A stretch of DNA of 64,000 nucleotides from Pseudoips prasinana (GCA_951640165.1 OX621252.1:11564501-11628500), one strand, 5' to 3'. Shown: positions 29,998 to 42,018, counted from the first letter of the stretch. Notes: generated by a model not told the origin, from the letters alone. Made by a program: numbers and translations.

Positions 29998-30240
29998 AAG
30001 AGTCATCATCATCATCATTACAGCTAAATAAGTCCACTGCTGGACAAGCCTCCCTCAAGAATCGTCTTGAGGGGATATGCCATAATCGCCACGCTTGGCA
30101 GGCGGGTTGGCGATCGCAGTAAGATAGTCATAGTAATCAGAAGGAAGCTGCTGCCCTTCCTCTGGTAGATATTCCCTCGGGTCGACTTCTACGCCCCCAC
30201 GGGATGAGATGGGGTGATGATATTCTGATTCTGTTATTTG
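29998..30240 (-). repeat. LINE-tail-like repeat, single 38-codon unit
   Basis: Begins with (ATC)n and GTCCACTGCTGGACAAGCCT, then holds one copy of the unit that is tandem at 37145-37735 (GGCGGGTTGGCGATCGCA ... AGATATTCCCTCGGGTCGAC). The (CAT/ATC)n end and the GTCCACTGCTGGACAA motif are usual at RTE-like LINE tails. Confidence 0.65.
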
Positions 30241-31190
30241 TCGCCGTCACCACACAGCACGAAAGAAACATGAAAGAGTACGATCTGGAAAATTCTTCTC
30301 CATAATTTAGAGATACTTTTCATATAATAATATACACATATTCAACGGTTGGGCATAATCCACTGTATATTTGGCTCAATAGTGAAGGTCTCACTTCACG
30401 GGCTCACGCCTCACTACGACGGTACCTTCGTGTTTTAAGTTCAAAGATTTATATTTACTAAATTTATAGGTACTGTACGTGTATTCTACATGGTAATATT
30501 TTTATTTAATTTACATGTAATGTACACACTCCAATTATGTGTAAATTGGAAGCTGTAGACAAGAGTAATCTTGTTAAAAGAAATCTCGTCGAGTGCCGTA
30601 GAAACAATCTTTTCATTGAATTCACGTTTTTCATCTTCTTTATTAGGTAACTGAAAGAAAGCAAAGTCTTTTGAATCTCGACGCGAGGGAACCATTTTAA
30701 TTTGAATATTGATTTATGAATGTACTTTTGCAATGTGGAGAGTATTAACCCTGCTACATTGCAAAAATACTCTAGGTAATTATCACTTATGTTGATTTAA
30801 AAACAAACATCGACCATAAAACCAACAATAACGTATTTCTAACAAAAAAAGGCAACGCATGTCGGGTTCGCGTCACGAATGGTCCCGTACCATACAGGCA
30901 CAATTATTTTTTAAATATTCTATTTTTTTTAAGTATGTTTAGCTTGTTTTGTACCAAGAGCTTACATATTGAATTTTAACCTTTTACTTGAACTTTCATC
31001 CCCTTTTCAACACTTTCATGGATATGTTCCCAAAAATAACATAATAAGTTTTTTTTTTTTTTAAATAAGACGCCCAAATTATTATAGTTTATAGCGTATA
31101 ATGTAATGTTGTTTAAACAGTTTGTTTCTTAAAGGCAAGGTAATTCATGTTGCGGTTATGTGATATAATTACGTGTTTTTTGAATTTATA
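30241..31190. other. Intergenic with an uncertain minus-strand frame
   Basis: A minus-strand frame at 30695-30486 (MVPSRRDSKDFAFFQLPNKE...) has no domain I recognise and overlaps another open frame. I do not call it a gene. Confidence 0.35.
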
Positions 31191-31465
31191 GAATGGTTAT
31201 TTTAGATGGTTTGGGCATTTAGAAAGGTGAGATGAAAGAAGATTGACAAAAAAAGTGTACCTGTATAACAGCCTCTGACCAAATTGGATATGTTTTCAAG
31301 GAAGGTCAGGCCAGAAGTACCCTAAACTGGAGAGCACGTAAGTATAAAGAATATAATGACAGTAAACGATACAAAAGAGTAGAACATTAAAAAAGAGGTG
31401 TGCCAAGATCTTGATAAATGGAAATCCGTTGTTTCTGCCTACCCCTCTGGGAAACAGGTATGATT
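31190..31465 (+). pseudogene. LINE protein C-terminal remnant
   Basis: Diverged copy of the segment at 54910-55215: it shares GGTCAGGCCAGAAGTACCCTA, AATATAATGACAGTAAACGA and TCCGTTGTTTCTGCCTACCC. Frames are broken. The family is a non-LTR retrotransposon tail. Confidence 0.6.
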
Positions 31466-31512
31466 ATGTGTATGTAAAGTAGTTTACTTTACTAGATTTA
31501 CTATGTGCACAG

Positions 31513-31733
31513 GAGCAGGAGGAAGGAGTTGGCGGTATTATACCCCCGTGCCTCGGAGAGCACGTAAAGCCGTCGGTCCTGTGCCTGGCCTTTTGCCGGT
31601 CGTGTCGCTAGGCGTCCCATCGGATCATGAGAGTGATGGAATAGAAAGCGCTCCTGTGTTTGCGCACATACTTGAGCACTATAATATATCTCGCGCAGAC
31701 GGCTAATCTCTGTTGAGACTGGCCGCCGTGGCC
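31513..31733 (+). repeat. SINE type 4 body fragment, ending at the sequence gap
   Basis: Matches the inverse of 41530-41740 (GGCGGTATTATACCCCCGTG, GAGAGTGATGGAATAGAAAG, ATCTCTGTTGAGACTGGCCG). It runs into the N block. Confidence 0.75.
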
Positions 31734-31933
31734 NNNNNNNNNNNNNNNNNNNNNNNNNNNNNNNNNNNNNNNNNNNNNNNNNNNNNNNNNNNNNNNNNNN
31801 NNNNNNNNNNNNNNNNNNNNNNNNNNNNNNNNNNNNNNNNNNNNNNNNNNNNNNNNNNNNNNNNNNNNNNNNNNNNNNNNNNNNNNNNNNNNNNNNNNNN
31901 NNNNNNNNNNNNNNNNNNNNNNNNNNNNNNNNN
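31734..31933. other. Assembly gap, 200 N
   Basis: Exactly 200 unknown bases, probably a scaffolding gap of unknown true size placed in repeat sequence. Confidence 0.99.
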
Positions 31934-31992
31934 TGTTCAAAAATGATGTTGAGGTTTCTAATATAATTTTTTTCTACACTGAATAGTTTATG

Positions 31993-32265
31993 CGAGAGAC
32001 ACTTCCAAAGTGGTAAGATGAGTGCCCCCCCCCCCCCCCCCTGTAACTTCTAAAATAAGAGAATAATAAATCAAAAAATGTATATGGTGTACATTACCAT
32101 GCAAACTTCCACCGAAAATTGGTCTGAACGAGATCTAGTAAGTAGTTTTGTTTTTGATGCGTCATAAATCGTAAGCCGCAATTTACCTTTCATTCAGTCA
32201 AATAAAATACTTGCTGCTACGGAACCCTTCATGGGCGAGTCCGACACGCACTTTTTTTGTAAGTC
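31993..32265 (+). repeat. Second copy of the repeat at 13655-13925
   Basis: Shares GCGAGAGACACTTCCAAAG, CTTCCACCGAAAATTGG and AACGAGATCTAGTAAGTAG, and ends GGAACCCTTCATGGGCGAGT. It includes a run of 18 C at 32024-32041. Confidence 0.75.
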
Positions 32266-32382
32266 CTAATGTGAAAAAGATTAGAGAAAAAAGTGCGTGT
32301 GTACTTTTAGTAGAACTTCGGTCCTATTTGGGCAATCTACTATGGTATCCAGAATATCGACATCAATATATTGCTGTATAAA

Positions 32383-33107
32383 TTAAAAATTGTTCCAACT
32401 CGATGTGGCTTTTGGAATATAAGCTGGCTGTTGAAGATGACGATCTCTATGCTCTAATTTATCTCCAACCCAACAGTTATGTCTATCGACATTTCGAAGT
32501 GTCGAGGAACGTGTATTCCTCGATCTAGGCAGCAATCCACGTCTACCACCAGGTTTCCCACGTGTACAAACCCGACCCGGCCTTTCAGAACTAACTGATA
32601 ATACTGGCGAAGGTGGTGTAGGTTCAATTAATTGATCATTATCCGAAGAACTCTGTGAAAAACTTCCGGAATTTATATCTCGCTCATTTGTTGGTGGAGT
32701 ATAACTACAATCATCTTTAGAAACTTCAGAACCATCATCAAAGTCAGATTGATTTAATATATCGGTAATATTGTCTTCTGTCAACACTAAAACGAAAAAT
32801 AAGTAATCATATTAATAAAAGAATAATAAATATAGACTATGTACTATACCTAGAACACTGATAGTGTATGCAATCAAAACTTTATAGGCTGACATTGTAC
32901 TACATAAAGGACATCTAACAACAAGTGTAAGTGGAAGACGAAATATTAGCATATTTCGTGAAATAATTCAAAATATATTACGTTAGTCAATCAACTAAAC
33001 TGTAACAACTTAGTTTTTAACGTAATTCTCATTAAATGACAAGATTAAACTAGATTGTACTTACCGGCCCTTCGGCGTGAACGCACCTCTCCACTAGTCG
33101 GCGCCAT
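32383..33107 (-). CDS. Two-exon gene fragment, acidic N-terminal region, family unknown
   Basis: Exon 1 (33107-33065) begins ATGGCGCCGACTAGTGGAG and ends with the donor G|GTAAGTAC. Exon 2 (32786-32383) follows TTTCGTTTTAG. The join keeps frame and gives 14 residues of basic N-terminus, then VLTEDNITDILNQSDFDDGS. The product would be about 149 residues: an acidic, serine-rich first part and a basic Arg/Gly-rich part (RPGRVCTRGKPGGRRGLLPR). I do not recognise the family. The layout, acidic then basic, resembles the disordered front of piggyBac-like transposases, and beyond the stop a piece (YIDVDILDTIVDCPNRTEVL) could be more of it. A repeat follows at 32265, so the gene is probably a truncated transposon gene. 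Confidence 0.5.
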
Positions 33108-34159
33108 TTTGTCAAAAATGACAGGTGTATCCGACTCAATATAATTTTTCGTAGTTCGGCAAACAAAAACTAGATGTCACTTTAAGGTTTTGTCATCTCA
33201 AGAAAGTCGAATAACCGCTAATATTTTTTTGAATCTGATGTCCTATGAGTAGTACGGTAGCGGTCAGGAGGTTAGTCTAATATTTTAACCCGTTTACTCG
33301 TAAAATATAGTTGTTACTATATTTTGTACTCTCTTTCTTTGTAATAAAGTTCAATAACAATCAATTAGAAGCTGGCTTTAAATGGTTTCTACCATTTAAA
33401 GCCACTATACAGTACTTCAGAACTTGCAGTCCGCCGGGCCTTTGTTAGTGTCCCATCTGAAGTCACGATATTTTACATTAATAAAGTAACTACATCGTTA
33501 CCTTGAAATCACCTAGACCTAAATATTTTTTGCTTGCGGCCCTTACAACATGACTGTAACGTGTTTGTGACCAAACAAAAAAGGTTGAGTTTGGCTGAGT
33601 TAAAGGGCTAAGTTACCCTTCAGTTAAGCGATAGCTTTTTCCATTCAAATAAGGTGTAGAGTTCAAATCCCAGACCAAAGTAAAATTGTTTTTCAAAATA
33701 AATAGGAGTAGCCAGGTATCTGGAATCTGGTGCTGTAACTACTCATGCTTCGCAGAGCACGTAAATTAGTCGGTCATCTAACTGATATCTTATTGGATAG
33801 CCGTCCCATTGGATCATAATAATAATAACGAGGCTCACGAGGTTACCGCCAGGTGGGTTGTGGACTCAACAATAAATGTCCCGATATTCGTCTCCGTAAA
33901 CGGTCGCATAACATAGAGCCTCGACGAACATCTTAAGATGCTCTCGCTAGATCACTGGGTCAAGGGTCAGATAAGGCGGCAATAATGGGAACGGCACGCA
34001 TTGTGAGTAGGTTCCTTACTCTGTCGCCCTGTGCACCGGTGGCCTAGGGCGTGAACCTGGAGGAACTCTATTTTTTTCATATTTATTTATATATAATTGT
34101 TTACTTTTTAAAGCAATTTTATAAATTTATTAATGTAAAAAATAAGAAATTTAGTAATA
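33108..34159. other. Intergenic with repeat traces
   Basis: A small perfect palindrome, GGCTTTAAATGG...CCATTTAAAGCC, lies at 33373-33402. The part 33745-33815 resembles the SINE type 4 body (GCAGAGCACGTAAATTAGTCGGTC). 33830-34080 is GC-richer and ends before TTTTTTTCATATTTATTTAT; it may be another non-LTR 3' end. No gene supported. Confidence 0.4.
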
Positions 34160-34380
34160 ATATCCTGGGCCATTATTCACACAAGGCCATCTGATCGTAA
34201 ACTAAGCAGAGCTTGTACTATATAAACCAGATAACTGATACGCTACATATACTACTTTTCTTTTGTAAATACATACAAATAAAGTATGCAAGCAATGCGC
34301 ACAAAGATATTTCCTGGGTGGGAATCGAACTCACGACTTGCAGCGTGAAAGGCATTTATCAACGACACCAACCGGCCCGT
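34160..34380 (-). mobile_element. tRNA-derived SINE type 1, diverged
   Basis: Has the family tail (AAACTAAGCAGAGCTTGTAC) and head (GGTGGGAATCGAACTCACGA) in minus orientation. Confidence 0.8.
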
Positions 34381-34719
34381 GAAAATGATAAAAGCGAGTG
34401 CATAGAAAGTGTACACACTCATGCACTCTAAAAAGTCCTGCGTAGTTTGGTAGTCTCCGTTAACATAAGCCACCGTACCCGAAATTCAGCCAGCACAACA
34501 ATATTAGCCGTTTAAGTTAAAGTAAGGTCGATAATATTGAAAAAAGAAAAGATAGAAAAAATTATTTAGTCATTACCAGGATGGACATAACAACGAAGTG
34601 ATACAGAGGTCCGCGGATAGTTTTAGATTATTTTAATATTAACTGTAATTGGGGTGCCATTACGGATAATAATAAAATAAAATAACAGATATTTGAATAG
34701 CTAAAGCGGCCCTTGCGAG

Positions 34720-35106
34720 TTAGCGCAAAACTCCCCCTTTCACTAACTCAGCAAAGCCAGTTAGCGGAACTGGCACAAAACATTCGGGTGAATCAATAAT
34801 TAAAAGTTTTGCCAAACAAAAACTTGGCTGAGATAGTTTTGTAGTGCAGTTTTGAATAGCCGCCGGCGCCTCGTTGTAGATTTGCATAAAGTTCGTGCAG
34901 TAACTAAATAAAAAAGCCAACACGCTGGAATTATTTTCTACAATTTCTACGCTGGCAGCGAGTCGCCTAATTGAATGAGTTTGCGAGAACTGGCTGTAGT
35001 AACAACGTTTAGCTCTAAGTATTGTTTCCTGAATGGCACAGGAAGCTGGTCCTCTGGAAAACTTCAGGAGAAAGGGATGTAGTAAGTCGAAGTTGATTGT
35101 CACCAC
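34720..35106 (-). CDS. Open frame of 128 codons, unknown
   Basis: One of the few frames over 120 codons that does not overlap a repeat I can identify. It starts MVTINFDLLHPFLLKFSRGP and includes three cysteines in its second half. I see no domain, signal peptide or partner gene, and no splice evidence. The DNA is less AT-rich than its surroundings. It may be chance, an exon of a host gene, or conserved non-coding DNA. Confidence 0.2.
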   Translation of the reverse strand: MVTINFDLLHPFLLKFSRGPASCAIQETILRAKRCYYSQFSQTHSIRRLAASVEIVENNSSVLAFLFSYCTNFMQIYNEAPAAIQNCTTKLSQPSFCLAKLLIIDSPECFVPVPLTGFAELVKGGVLR

Positions 35107-35539
35107 AATGGGGATTCAACACCACACTATACATTTTTGAATTTTAGTGTAAGTTCTTGTTAAGGATCCTCATTGATATATTAAATATGCATCATTACAC
35201 TCATTGCAATTTTAATTGGAATTGTAGTACTAGAAGTTGCGATTTACGTTCGCTCTAACATGAATGAATGAAATATTTATTTGCTAAAATATAGGTACAG
35301 GGTTTTTAGGTACATTATGAACTTATCCAACTATATTTGACATAGATATGTTGTGGAAAAATTTTAAACAATGTCAACTATAATATAAATAATTTAAAAC
35401 AAATAAAATGCCAACACAAAAAGACGATACAAAATAATAAAGTAAAAACATTAAAAGAGTATTCGATAAAAACATTACATTAAAAATAAACAGATTACAA
35501 GCATGTCAAATTTTAAAAATTATATTTAAGAAATTCATC

Positions 35540-36065
35540 TGTTGAATATTTATATAGAGCTAGGTGCAAAGCTCAGCGACGTTCACGAATATAACACCCG
35601 TGGCGCTAAGAGACTTGTTGTACCGTGTCGTCTTGAAAACTCCAGCAAACTGACTCACGTAATATAGCCCAGCTATCTATAATTACCTACCGGACAACAT
35701 TGTAGCAAGCTCGAATCAAGATTGTTTTAAGGATACATTAAAAAAAAAACTTAACGTACGTACGTAGTCGTTCTATTCCTTCGATGAATTTCTAAAACAT
35801 AAATAGACTAATTAATTATAGATTTATTAACTCCTACTGTAATATCTATTTATTTACTTTATTCCTGTTTCAGTTGACATTAGACTACATCATGATGAGG
35901 ACATTTTTTCTGTTTAGACTAATATGAGCTTAAATGTTATATTTTTATTTTTTTAGGTTGTTTAAATTATAATGTGTTGACTTATATTATGAATTTGTTA
36001 ATAAAAAATATAATGTATACATATTGACATGTGAACCTGTTAACGAATAAAGAAACTATTGATAT
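35540..36065 (+). pseudogene. LINE C-terminal and 3' UTR remnant
   Basis: Decayed frames keep an ordered trace of a Jockey-group C-terminus (VPCRLENSSKLTHV, then KKKL...) before an AT-rich 3' UTR ending AACGAATAAAGAAACTATTG. Several stops. Confidence 0.5.
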
Positions 36066-36125
36066 TTATTTTGATACTCAAACGCTACAGTATTAATAAA
36101 CAGCAGTCTTTTGTTAATTGATTTA

Positions 36126-36386
36126 ATAATAATAATACTAATAATATCTAGGGACTATGTCACACAGATCATCCTAGCTCCAAACTAAGCAAAGCTTGTA
36201 CTATGGGTACCAGGCGACGATATACATACTTATATAGATAGATAAATACTTATCTACATGGAAAACATCCATGACTCAGAAAGAAATATTCGTGCTCATC
36301 ACACAAATATTTGCACTTACCGGGATTCGAACCCAGGACTACCAGCTTCGTAGGCAGGAGCTCTACCAACTAAGCTACAGTGGCCG
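36126..36386 (-). mobile_element. tRNA-derived SINE type 2, full length
   Basis: The minus strand runs from GGCCACTGTAGCTTAGTTGG with B box GGGTTCGAATCCCGG to ACAAGCTTTGCTTAGTTTGG, then ATTATTATTATTAAAT. Copies: 40275-40527, 62770-63020 and the split one at 46776/53252. Confidence 0.88.
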
Positions 36387-36569
36387 TCATTTATTTCCAG
36401 ACTTCTTAATTATTGTTAATTAAGACGTCTGGAAGTAACAAGAGTTTATTATAATAATATGTCCAATTTTATTGGCTCAATGGGGATCCTTAACACCAAC
36501 TAACACTATAACTTATTGAATTCATAATGTTAGTTGGTTTTAAGAATCCCTATTGATCCCTAAATATTA

Positions 36570-36675
36570 TATACAAAAGTAATATATCAGTTATTTGGTT
36601 TCCATAGTACAAGCTCTGCTTAATTTGGAATCAGATGTCCGTGTGTGAATAATGTTCCAGAATGTTATTATTATT
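36570..36675 (+). repeat. SINE type 1, 3' part only
   Basis: Contains CCATAGTACAAGCTCTGCTT and GTCCGTGTGTGAATAATGTT, the tail half of the SINE type 1 family, without the tRNA-like head. Confidence 0.7.
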
Positions 36676-37079
36676 ACAATCCAGAATGAAAGACACCGGC
36701 AAACACCGGCTCCAAATATTATTATGTTTATATTTACATGGAGTTTACAAAACTGGTTCCTTTATCCGCGGTGCCTCCATACTCGGTTTAATTAAGATCA
36801 TGTAAATGAAGGTGCAGGTTAATGTGTGGGGCTAATGGGGCATTATCCCATAACAAGATGTTCCATCTGTCAACCGTCGTCATAAGAGGGGGTTTATGTA
36901 CGGTCCTCGTGTTACACAAATGAAGGTAATTATGAATTCATCATCAAACGTTTTTTATACACAAATTATAACAAATATATACCTTCATGCGTTATTTAAT
37001 AATAACGTAAAATACGTTTCATTATTATCATCATCATATCCGGTCTAACATAAACGAATCTAATTTTATTTATCTACTG

Positions 37080-37760
37080 AATGACGCGCACTGCTGGACA
37101 AAGGCCTCTCCAAAAGATTTCCATAATGGAGTTGTGTGCATCATTTGGAGGGATATGCCATAATCCCCACGTTTGTTAGACAGCTAGCGATTGCATTATG
37201 ATGATCATAGTACACAGAGAGACGCTGCTGCCCGTCTTCTGTTAGATATTCCCTCGGGACGACTTTTACGCCATAACCCCCACGTTTGTTAGACGGGTTG
37301 GCGATTGCATTATGATGATCATAGTACACAGAGAGACGCTGCTGCCCGTCTTCTGTTAGATATTCCCTCGTGTCGACTTCTACGCCATAATCCACACGTT
37401 TGTTAGACGGGTTGGCGATTGCATTATGATGAACATAATACACAGAGAGCCGCTGCTGCCCGTCCTCTGTTAGATATTCCCTTGGGTCGACTTCTACGCC
37501 ATAATCGCCACGTTTTTCAGACAGGTTGGCGATTGCATTATGATGATCATAGTACACAGAGAGACGCTGCTACCCGTCCTCTGTTAGATATTCCCTCGGG
37601 TCAACTTCTACGCCATAATCGCCACGTTTGTTAGACAGGTTGGCGATTGCATTATGATGATCATAGTACACAGAGAGACGCTGCTGCCCGTCTTCTGTTA
37701 GATATTCCCTCGGGTCGACTTCTACGCCCCCACGGGATGAAATGTGCTGGTGATATTCTT
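37080..37760 (-). repeat. 114-bp tandem repeat, about five units, inside a LINE-tail-like repeat
   Basis: The marker GTTT(G/T)TTAGAC-type sequence recurs at 37171, 37284, 37398, 37512 and 37626, spacing 113-114 bp. On the minus strand each unit is 38 codons and reads through without stops: YYDHHNAIANLSNKRGDYGV followed by EVDPREYLTEDGQQRLSV. Single copies of the same unit occur at 29998-30240 and, partly, at 43965-44120 and 54268-54450. The element starts with GCTGGACAAAGGCCTCTCC, a LINE-tail motif. Whether the frame is translated is unknown. Confidence 0.8.
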
Positions 37761-39389
37761 CGTCCTCAGCCACACAGCAGTCAAACGACGAATCTATGAA
37801 TGTACATACATACATACTTAGACTCACGCCTGTTCCCCAGAGGGGTAGGCAGAGACAACGGATTTCCATTTGTCACGATCTTCACACACCTCTTTTGCCT
37901 CGATTTAATGTCAAATGAATGTACGCATTTTAATATATCTGTGCTATGACAAAGTACGTATACCTATAAGGTTTAATGTGCCCGTGCTCTTATGCAACTT
38001 TTTAAATGTACACACGGCTACATATCAATTTATACATTTCCAATATAAACTGACCTGTAATTGTATGGAAATCCTATACAACGCGAGATCAGCATATACT
38101 GGTATTTTTTAGCTTGATGTGTAGCCGTGTGTACATATTATTGAATACAATAATTCTAGAGGAGGTTCTCCAACTTAAAAAAATCGTCGAATTATTTTGA
38201 GATGTATTTCTCCGCTCAAGACCTTAACTCGACATTAAAACATCACAAAACATCGAACTTAAATGTTTTTCTAGTCAAACGTTATCTATCTAAAAAAAAT
38301 ACATGTACGGTTTAAACGTATTAACGCGTCTATCATTAACATTATTTTTCAAGGTTTCGCCCCAGTTGCATTGAACGTGGTCACGGCCTGACTGGAGTGT
38401 TGCGATTTGGATCCTTGTGGATTAAGATTATGTTCCATGTTGATAAATATTTTTATATGAGTCGAAGTTAAAGCTACTAAAGCTCTCGAACACAAACTCA
38501 AGGTTGGCTGAGGTAAGGCGAGTATCAACTGATTTCTAAATGTCATGGCTCGAGCCCTTTGTGTATTTCTTACTCTGCAAATTTGGGCCCTAAGGTCTAA
38601 AGACAGAATGCTTTATGAAGATTTCAAATATACCAATAATTATTATTTGATCATTGGTAAAGAAAATAAACCCAATTGTTATTAATAACTTAAATGTTAA
38701 TTTTATTTTCTTTCTAATTAATACGTACATTATTATTAGAAAATAATAATGTTAGTATTAATTAGCCACAAGAGATACAAGTTTAAAATGGTCCCCTTAA
38801 TTCGCTTTAATCTAAGCTAAGTTAATTAGCCTAAGTTCGAGGATTTTCTTGATTTTCAAGAAAATCCTTATACTAATGATATAAATACGAATGAGAAAAA
38901 AAAATGAATTCAAAATGGCGCATTTTTATATGTTTTATTTGTAACATTCTATCTGTAATATTTTTGAAATATAGACAAACCAACACAAATTAATTTATGC
39001 AATTACTTATAAGGAAATATTACTACAGTATGGGCCAGTATCCCAATGATAATAGTAACTATAATTAAATATCTATAAATTGATTATTTATTATATTGAG
39101 ATCTCTGATATTTTCTTTCAAGAAAATACATGTATATACATGTATTTTTCTTATTATCAGCTGACTGAAAAATAAACACAAGTGTACGTACAAGCTTTAC
39201 AAATCTTTGAATCCTGACTGACTGTTACTCATCAATCTCGTGCCAAGTACGTTTTTCATCTTGTCGGATAGCCACAACCAGTGCCGTTTTAACGCAAAGA
39301 TAGAGGGGGTGCGAATATGGGCCCCATATCCTCAAGTCTCAAAAGTATTTTAAGGAGAAGAATGCTTTTTTCAGTTCCCTTTAATTTTA
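37761..39389. other. AT-rich intergenic, no gene seen
   Basis: Near 37800-37900 there is an inverse fragment of the LINE tail seen at 55150-55210 (CCTGTTCCCCAGAGGGGTAG, GGATTTCCATTTGTCACGAT). The remainder shows no supported gene or family. Confidence 0.45.
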
Positions 39390-39394
39390 CTGTA

Positions 39395-39640
39395 GTCTAG
39401 CTTATCGTATGGGCAGTGATTGGGTAACCACTGCCCATACGTGTCAGAGTTGTTCAAGCCGCCCAATAGGCCTCTGATATGGCATAACAACTGTGGTCTA
39501 ATGACTTTTATATATGATCGGGACCGACCACTTAACGTGCCCTCCGAAGTACGAAGACGCTCAGTAATTAAACCACTTTTGTGGTCACCCATCTATGGAC
39601 TGGCCGCGAGCGCTTAACCTCGCCGATCACTTACGGAGCA
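39395..39640 (+). repeat. Interspersed repeat, GTATGGGCAGTG family
   Basis: Starts with a short palindrome (CGTATGGGCAGTG...CACTGCCCATACG, 39407-39441). It then shares TTCAAGCCGCC and CCGAAGTACGAAGACG-like words with 55300-55500. Class unknown. Confidence 0.55.
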
Positions 39641-39713
39641 TCTAGCTATGATCACCTCTTTATTGTAGGAATTAATGCTATTATTATAGCATTAATTCCT
39701 TATATATTTAACA

Positions 39714-39780
39714 TACAGACACACATGCACACACACACGCGCGCGCTCACACACACATACAAACACACGCACACACATAG
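39714..39780 (+). repeat. (CA)n-type microsatellite
   Basis: Interrupted AC/CG dinucleotide run. It is preceded at 39667-39702 by a small palindrome around ATTATTATAG. Confidence 0.8.
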
Positions 39781-40274
39781 AAAGCCAATACAAACATACC
39801 GACGAAAAACTTTCATACGCCACAGATTATGTTATTAATGTAACTCTATACACACGTAAATTTAATTTGTATAAAATCTCGCTTTATTTGTAGTCAGAGC
39901 GAAGAACCACTGATTGACTCAAAACACAGGATCTCTCCTAGTTTGGGAGTCAGGGGCAACTCTATCTACTACTTGTATAGCTGAAATTTAGTTTCGACAA
40001 TATCTGTTTGGTACTTTTTTCCTTGTTTTTCTTTTTATATTGTCTGATATTCTAAGTTAAAAAATAATTTAAAACTTAATGTTAAAATACCAAACCGTTG
40101 TACTATTGGCTGCTAATAAACCATTTATTTATTAAAAAAAATATATATATATATTAGCTACTAATACTGCCGCCCAATAGATTGCCATCTGGTTTCCGGC
40201 CTAGAAAGAATAACAGGACTACCCCATACCAACCCGTGGGAGTCGTAAAAGCCGACTATAGACTATAGATTGCA

Positions 40275-40527
40275 ATTATAATAATATCTGGGGACAATGT
40301 CACACAGATCATCCTAGCCCCAAACTAAGCAAAGCTTGTACTATGGGTACCAGGCGACGATATACATACTTATATAGATAGATAAATACTTAAATACATA
40401 GAAAACATCCATGACTCAGAAAAAATATTCGTGCTCATCACACAAATACTTGCACTTACCGGGATTCGAACCCAGGACCACCAGCTTCGTAGGCAGGAGC
40501 ACTACCAACTAGGCTACGGTGACCGTC
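40275..40527 (-). mobile_element. tRNA-derived SINE type 2, full length
   Basis: Nearly identical to 36126-36386. The head on the minus strand is CGGTCACCGTAGCCTAGTTG and the tail is ACAAGCTTTGCTTAGTTTGG. Confidence 0.9.
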
Positions 40528-40957
40528 AAAGTATAAATTATAGATTTTGTACAATATCAAGTCGTTTCTGAAAACTTTTTTACAGCTTTCCGCAGCTTCT
40601 ATTTTCATCGATACAAGCCAACTGTAAGGAAATTAGATGATATATTGCATATGGGCCCACATTAGCATGTAACGGCACTGCCCGCAACATATTGTGCCGG
40701 TCATTGGTGCTCGAACATGAAAAACTGTTTTTAATCCGTCACTGTCATGACGTAGGCCTACCTTTTGTGAACTGCGCAGCTTAGGTCTAAAACGTTGTAA
40801 CGTAAACTAAAAATCTCAGACTATTAAAGACCCATAAGATAAGTACTCTTTATTGAATACCAAAGCTATATGATACATGAATACAGTTTTACAATATAAA
40901 CATGTAAAATAGGTGGTCTTATCGCCGTGAGCCATCTCCTCCACACAACTTTAGAAT

Positions 40958-41075
40958 GTACAGATGCCAGCAGATTTTCCCAATTGAAAGTGAACCTTAT
41001 GCTTATGTGATAAAGTTGAAAATCTATAAAAGAAATTTGACAGATTGGGGTAGCTGGATGTGCTGGCGTCTGTAC
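40958..41075. mobile_element. MITE-A copy with left-arm deletion
   Basis: GTACAGATGCCAGCA is followed directly by GATTTTCCCAATTGAAAGTG, lacking about 20 bases of the arm. The right arm is complete. Confidence 0.8.
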
Positions 41076-41492
41076 TATCAAAAAATGTAACTCAAGATTC
41101 CAGGCTCAGATTTATGTGTAACCTACATATACATATTTGTCCTGTGGGAGGACCGAATGCGAACCCGATTTAGAGGACGCCTTAACCACTGCGATATAGG
41201 CGCAGTCAACTTATACAACATGTAACGAAAATAGTTTGTTCAGAATCCTTTACTGAATCGATTTGTATCATTTTTAATATAGGTAATTTTTTATTCCAAA
41301 ATAATTAAAACTACGGAAATTATTGTCATATTAGCCCTGTAGAGTCAAAACCAATCGAAATGGACCGTAAGTCAAAGTAATAGAACTTATAAATCTCAGT
41401 TTTATTTGTATTCATACAAATTCCATCATTCAATACAAAATAAAGAAAAATAAACTTAATTCCAAGAAACTAATTTAGTAAATAATATAAAT

Positions 41493-41872
41493 AATAATAA
41501 TAATGTCCTCCTAGCCGAATTTCGGCCACGGCGGCCAGTCTCAACAGAGATTAGCCATCTGCGCGGGACATATTATAGTGCTCAAGTGTGTGCGCAAACA
41601 CAGGAGCACTTTCTATTCCATCACTCTCATGATCCGATGGGACACCTATGCGACACGACCGGAAAGAGGTCAGGTACAGGACCGACGGCTTTACGTGCTC
41701 TCCGAGGCACGGGGGTATAATACCGCCAACTCCCAGACTTCGGGCTGATGCAGAGAATTTTTCTTTTTACAGAAAAGTCCCAAAATCACTTTTTAGCCCG
41801 ACCCGGGATTTAAACCCAGGACCTCGTTCTCTACGGGTGAACACGCTACCGCTAGACCAACGAGGCAGTCAA
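41493..41872 (-). mobile_element. tRNA-derived SINE type 4
   Basis: The minus strand starts at GCCTCGTTGGTCTAGCGGTA with B box GGGTTTAAATCCCGGGTCGG. The body has GTCTGGGAGTTGGCGGTATT and GCTCCTGTGTTTGCGCACAC, and the 3' end is GGCCGCCGTGGCCGAAATTC with (ATT)n. A partial copy is at 31513-31733. Confidence 0.82.
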
Positions 41873-42018
41873 AAAAAAGTAAATAATAATGCATATACAT
41901 GTTAAATTAAAAAATTCAGTGTATGTATTATGATTACAACATAATATTATATTTGGGGTGTTTGAGGGTGTGCGTTAATTACGTTATATGTTGTATGAAG
42001 AAGCTCATTTATGGGTAA

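Noticed and set aside
37145..37735. CRISPR array
   Set aside because: The units are contiguous tandem copies without variable spacers, and the DNA is eukaryotic. The 73-bp repeats at 4816-5107 are rejected for the same reason.
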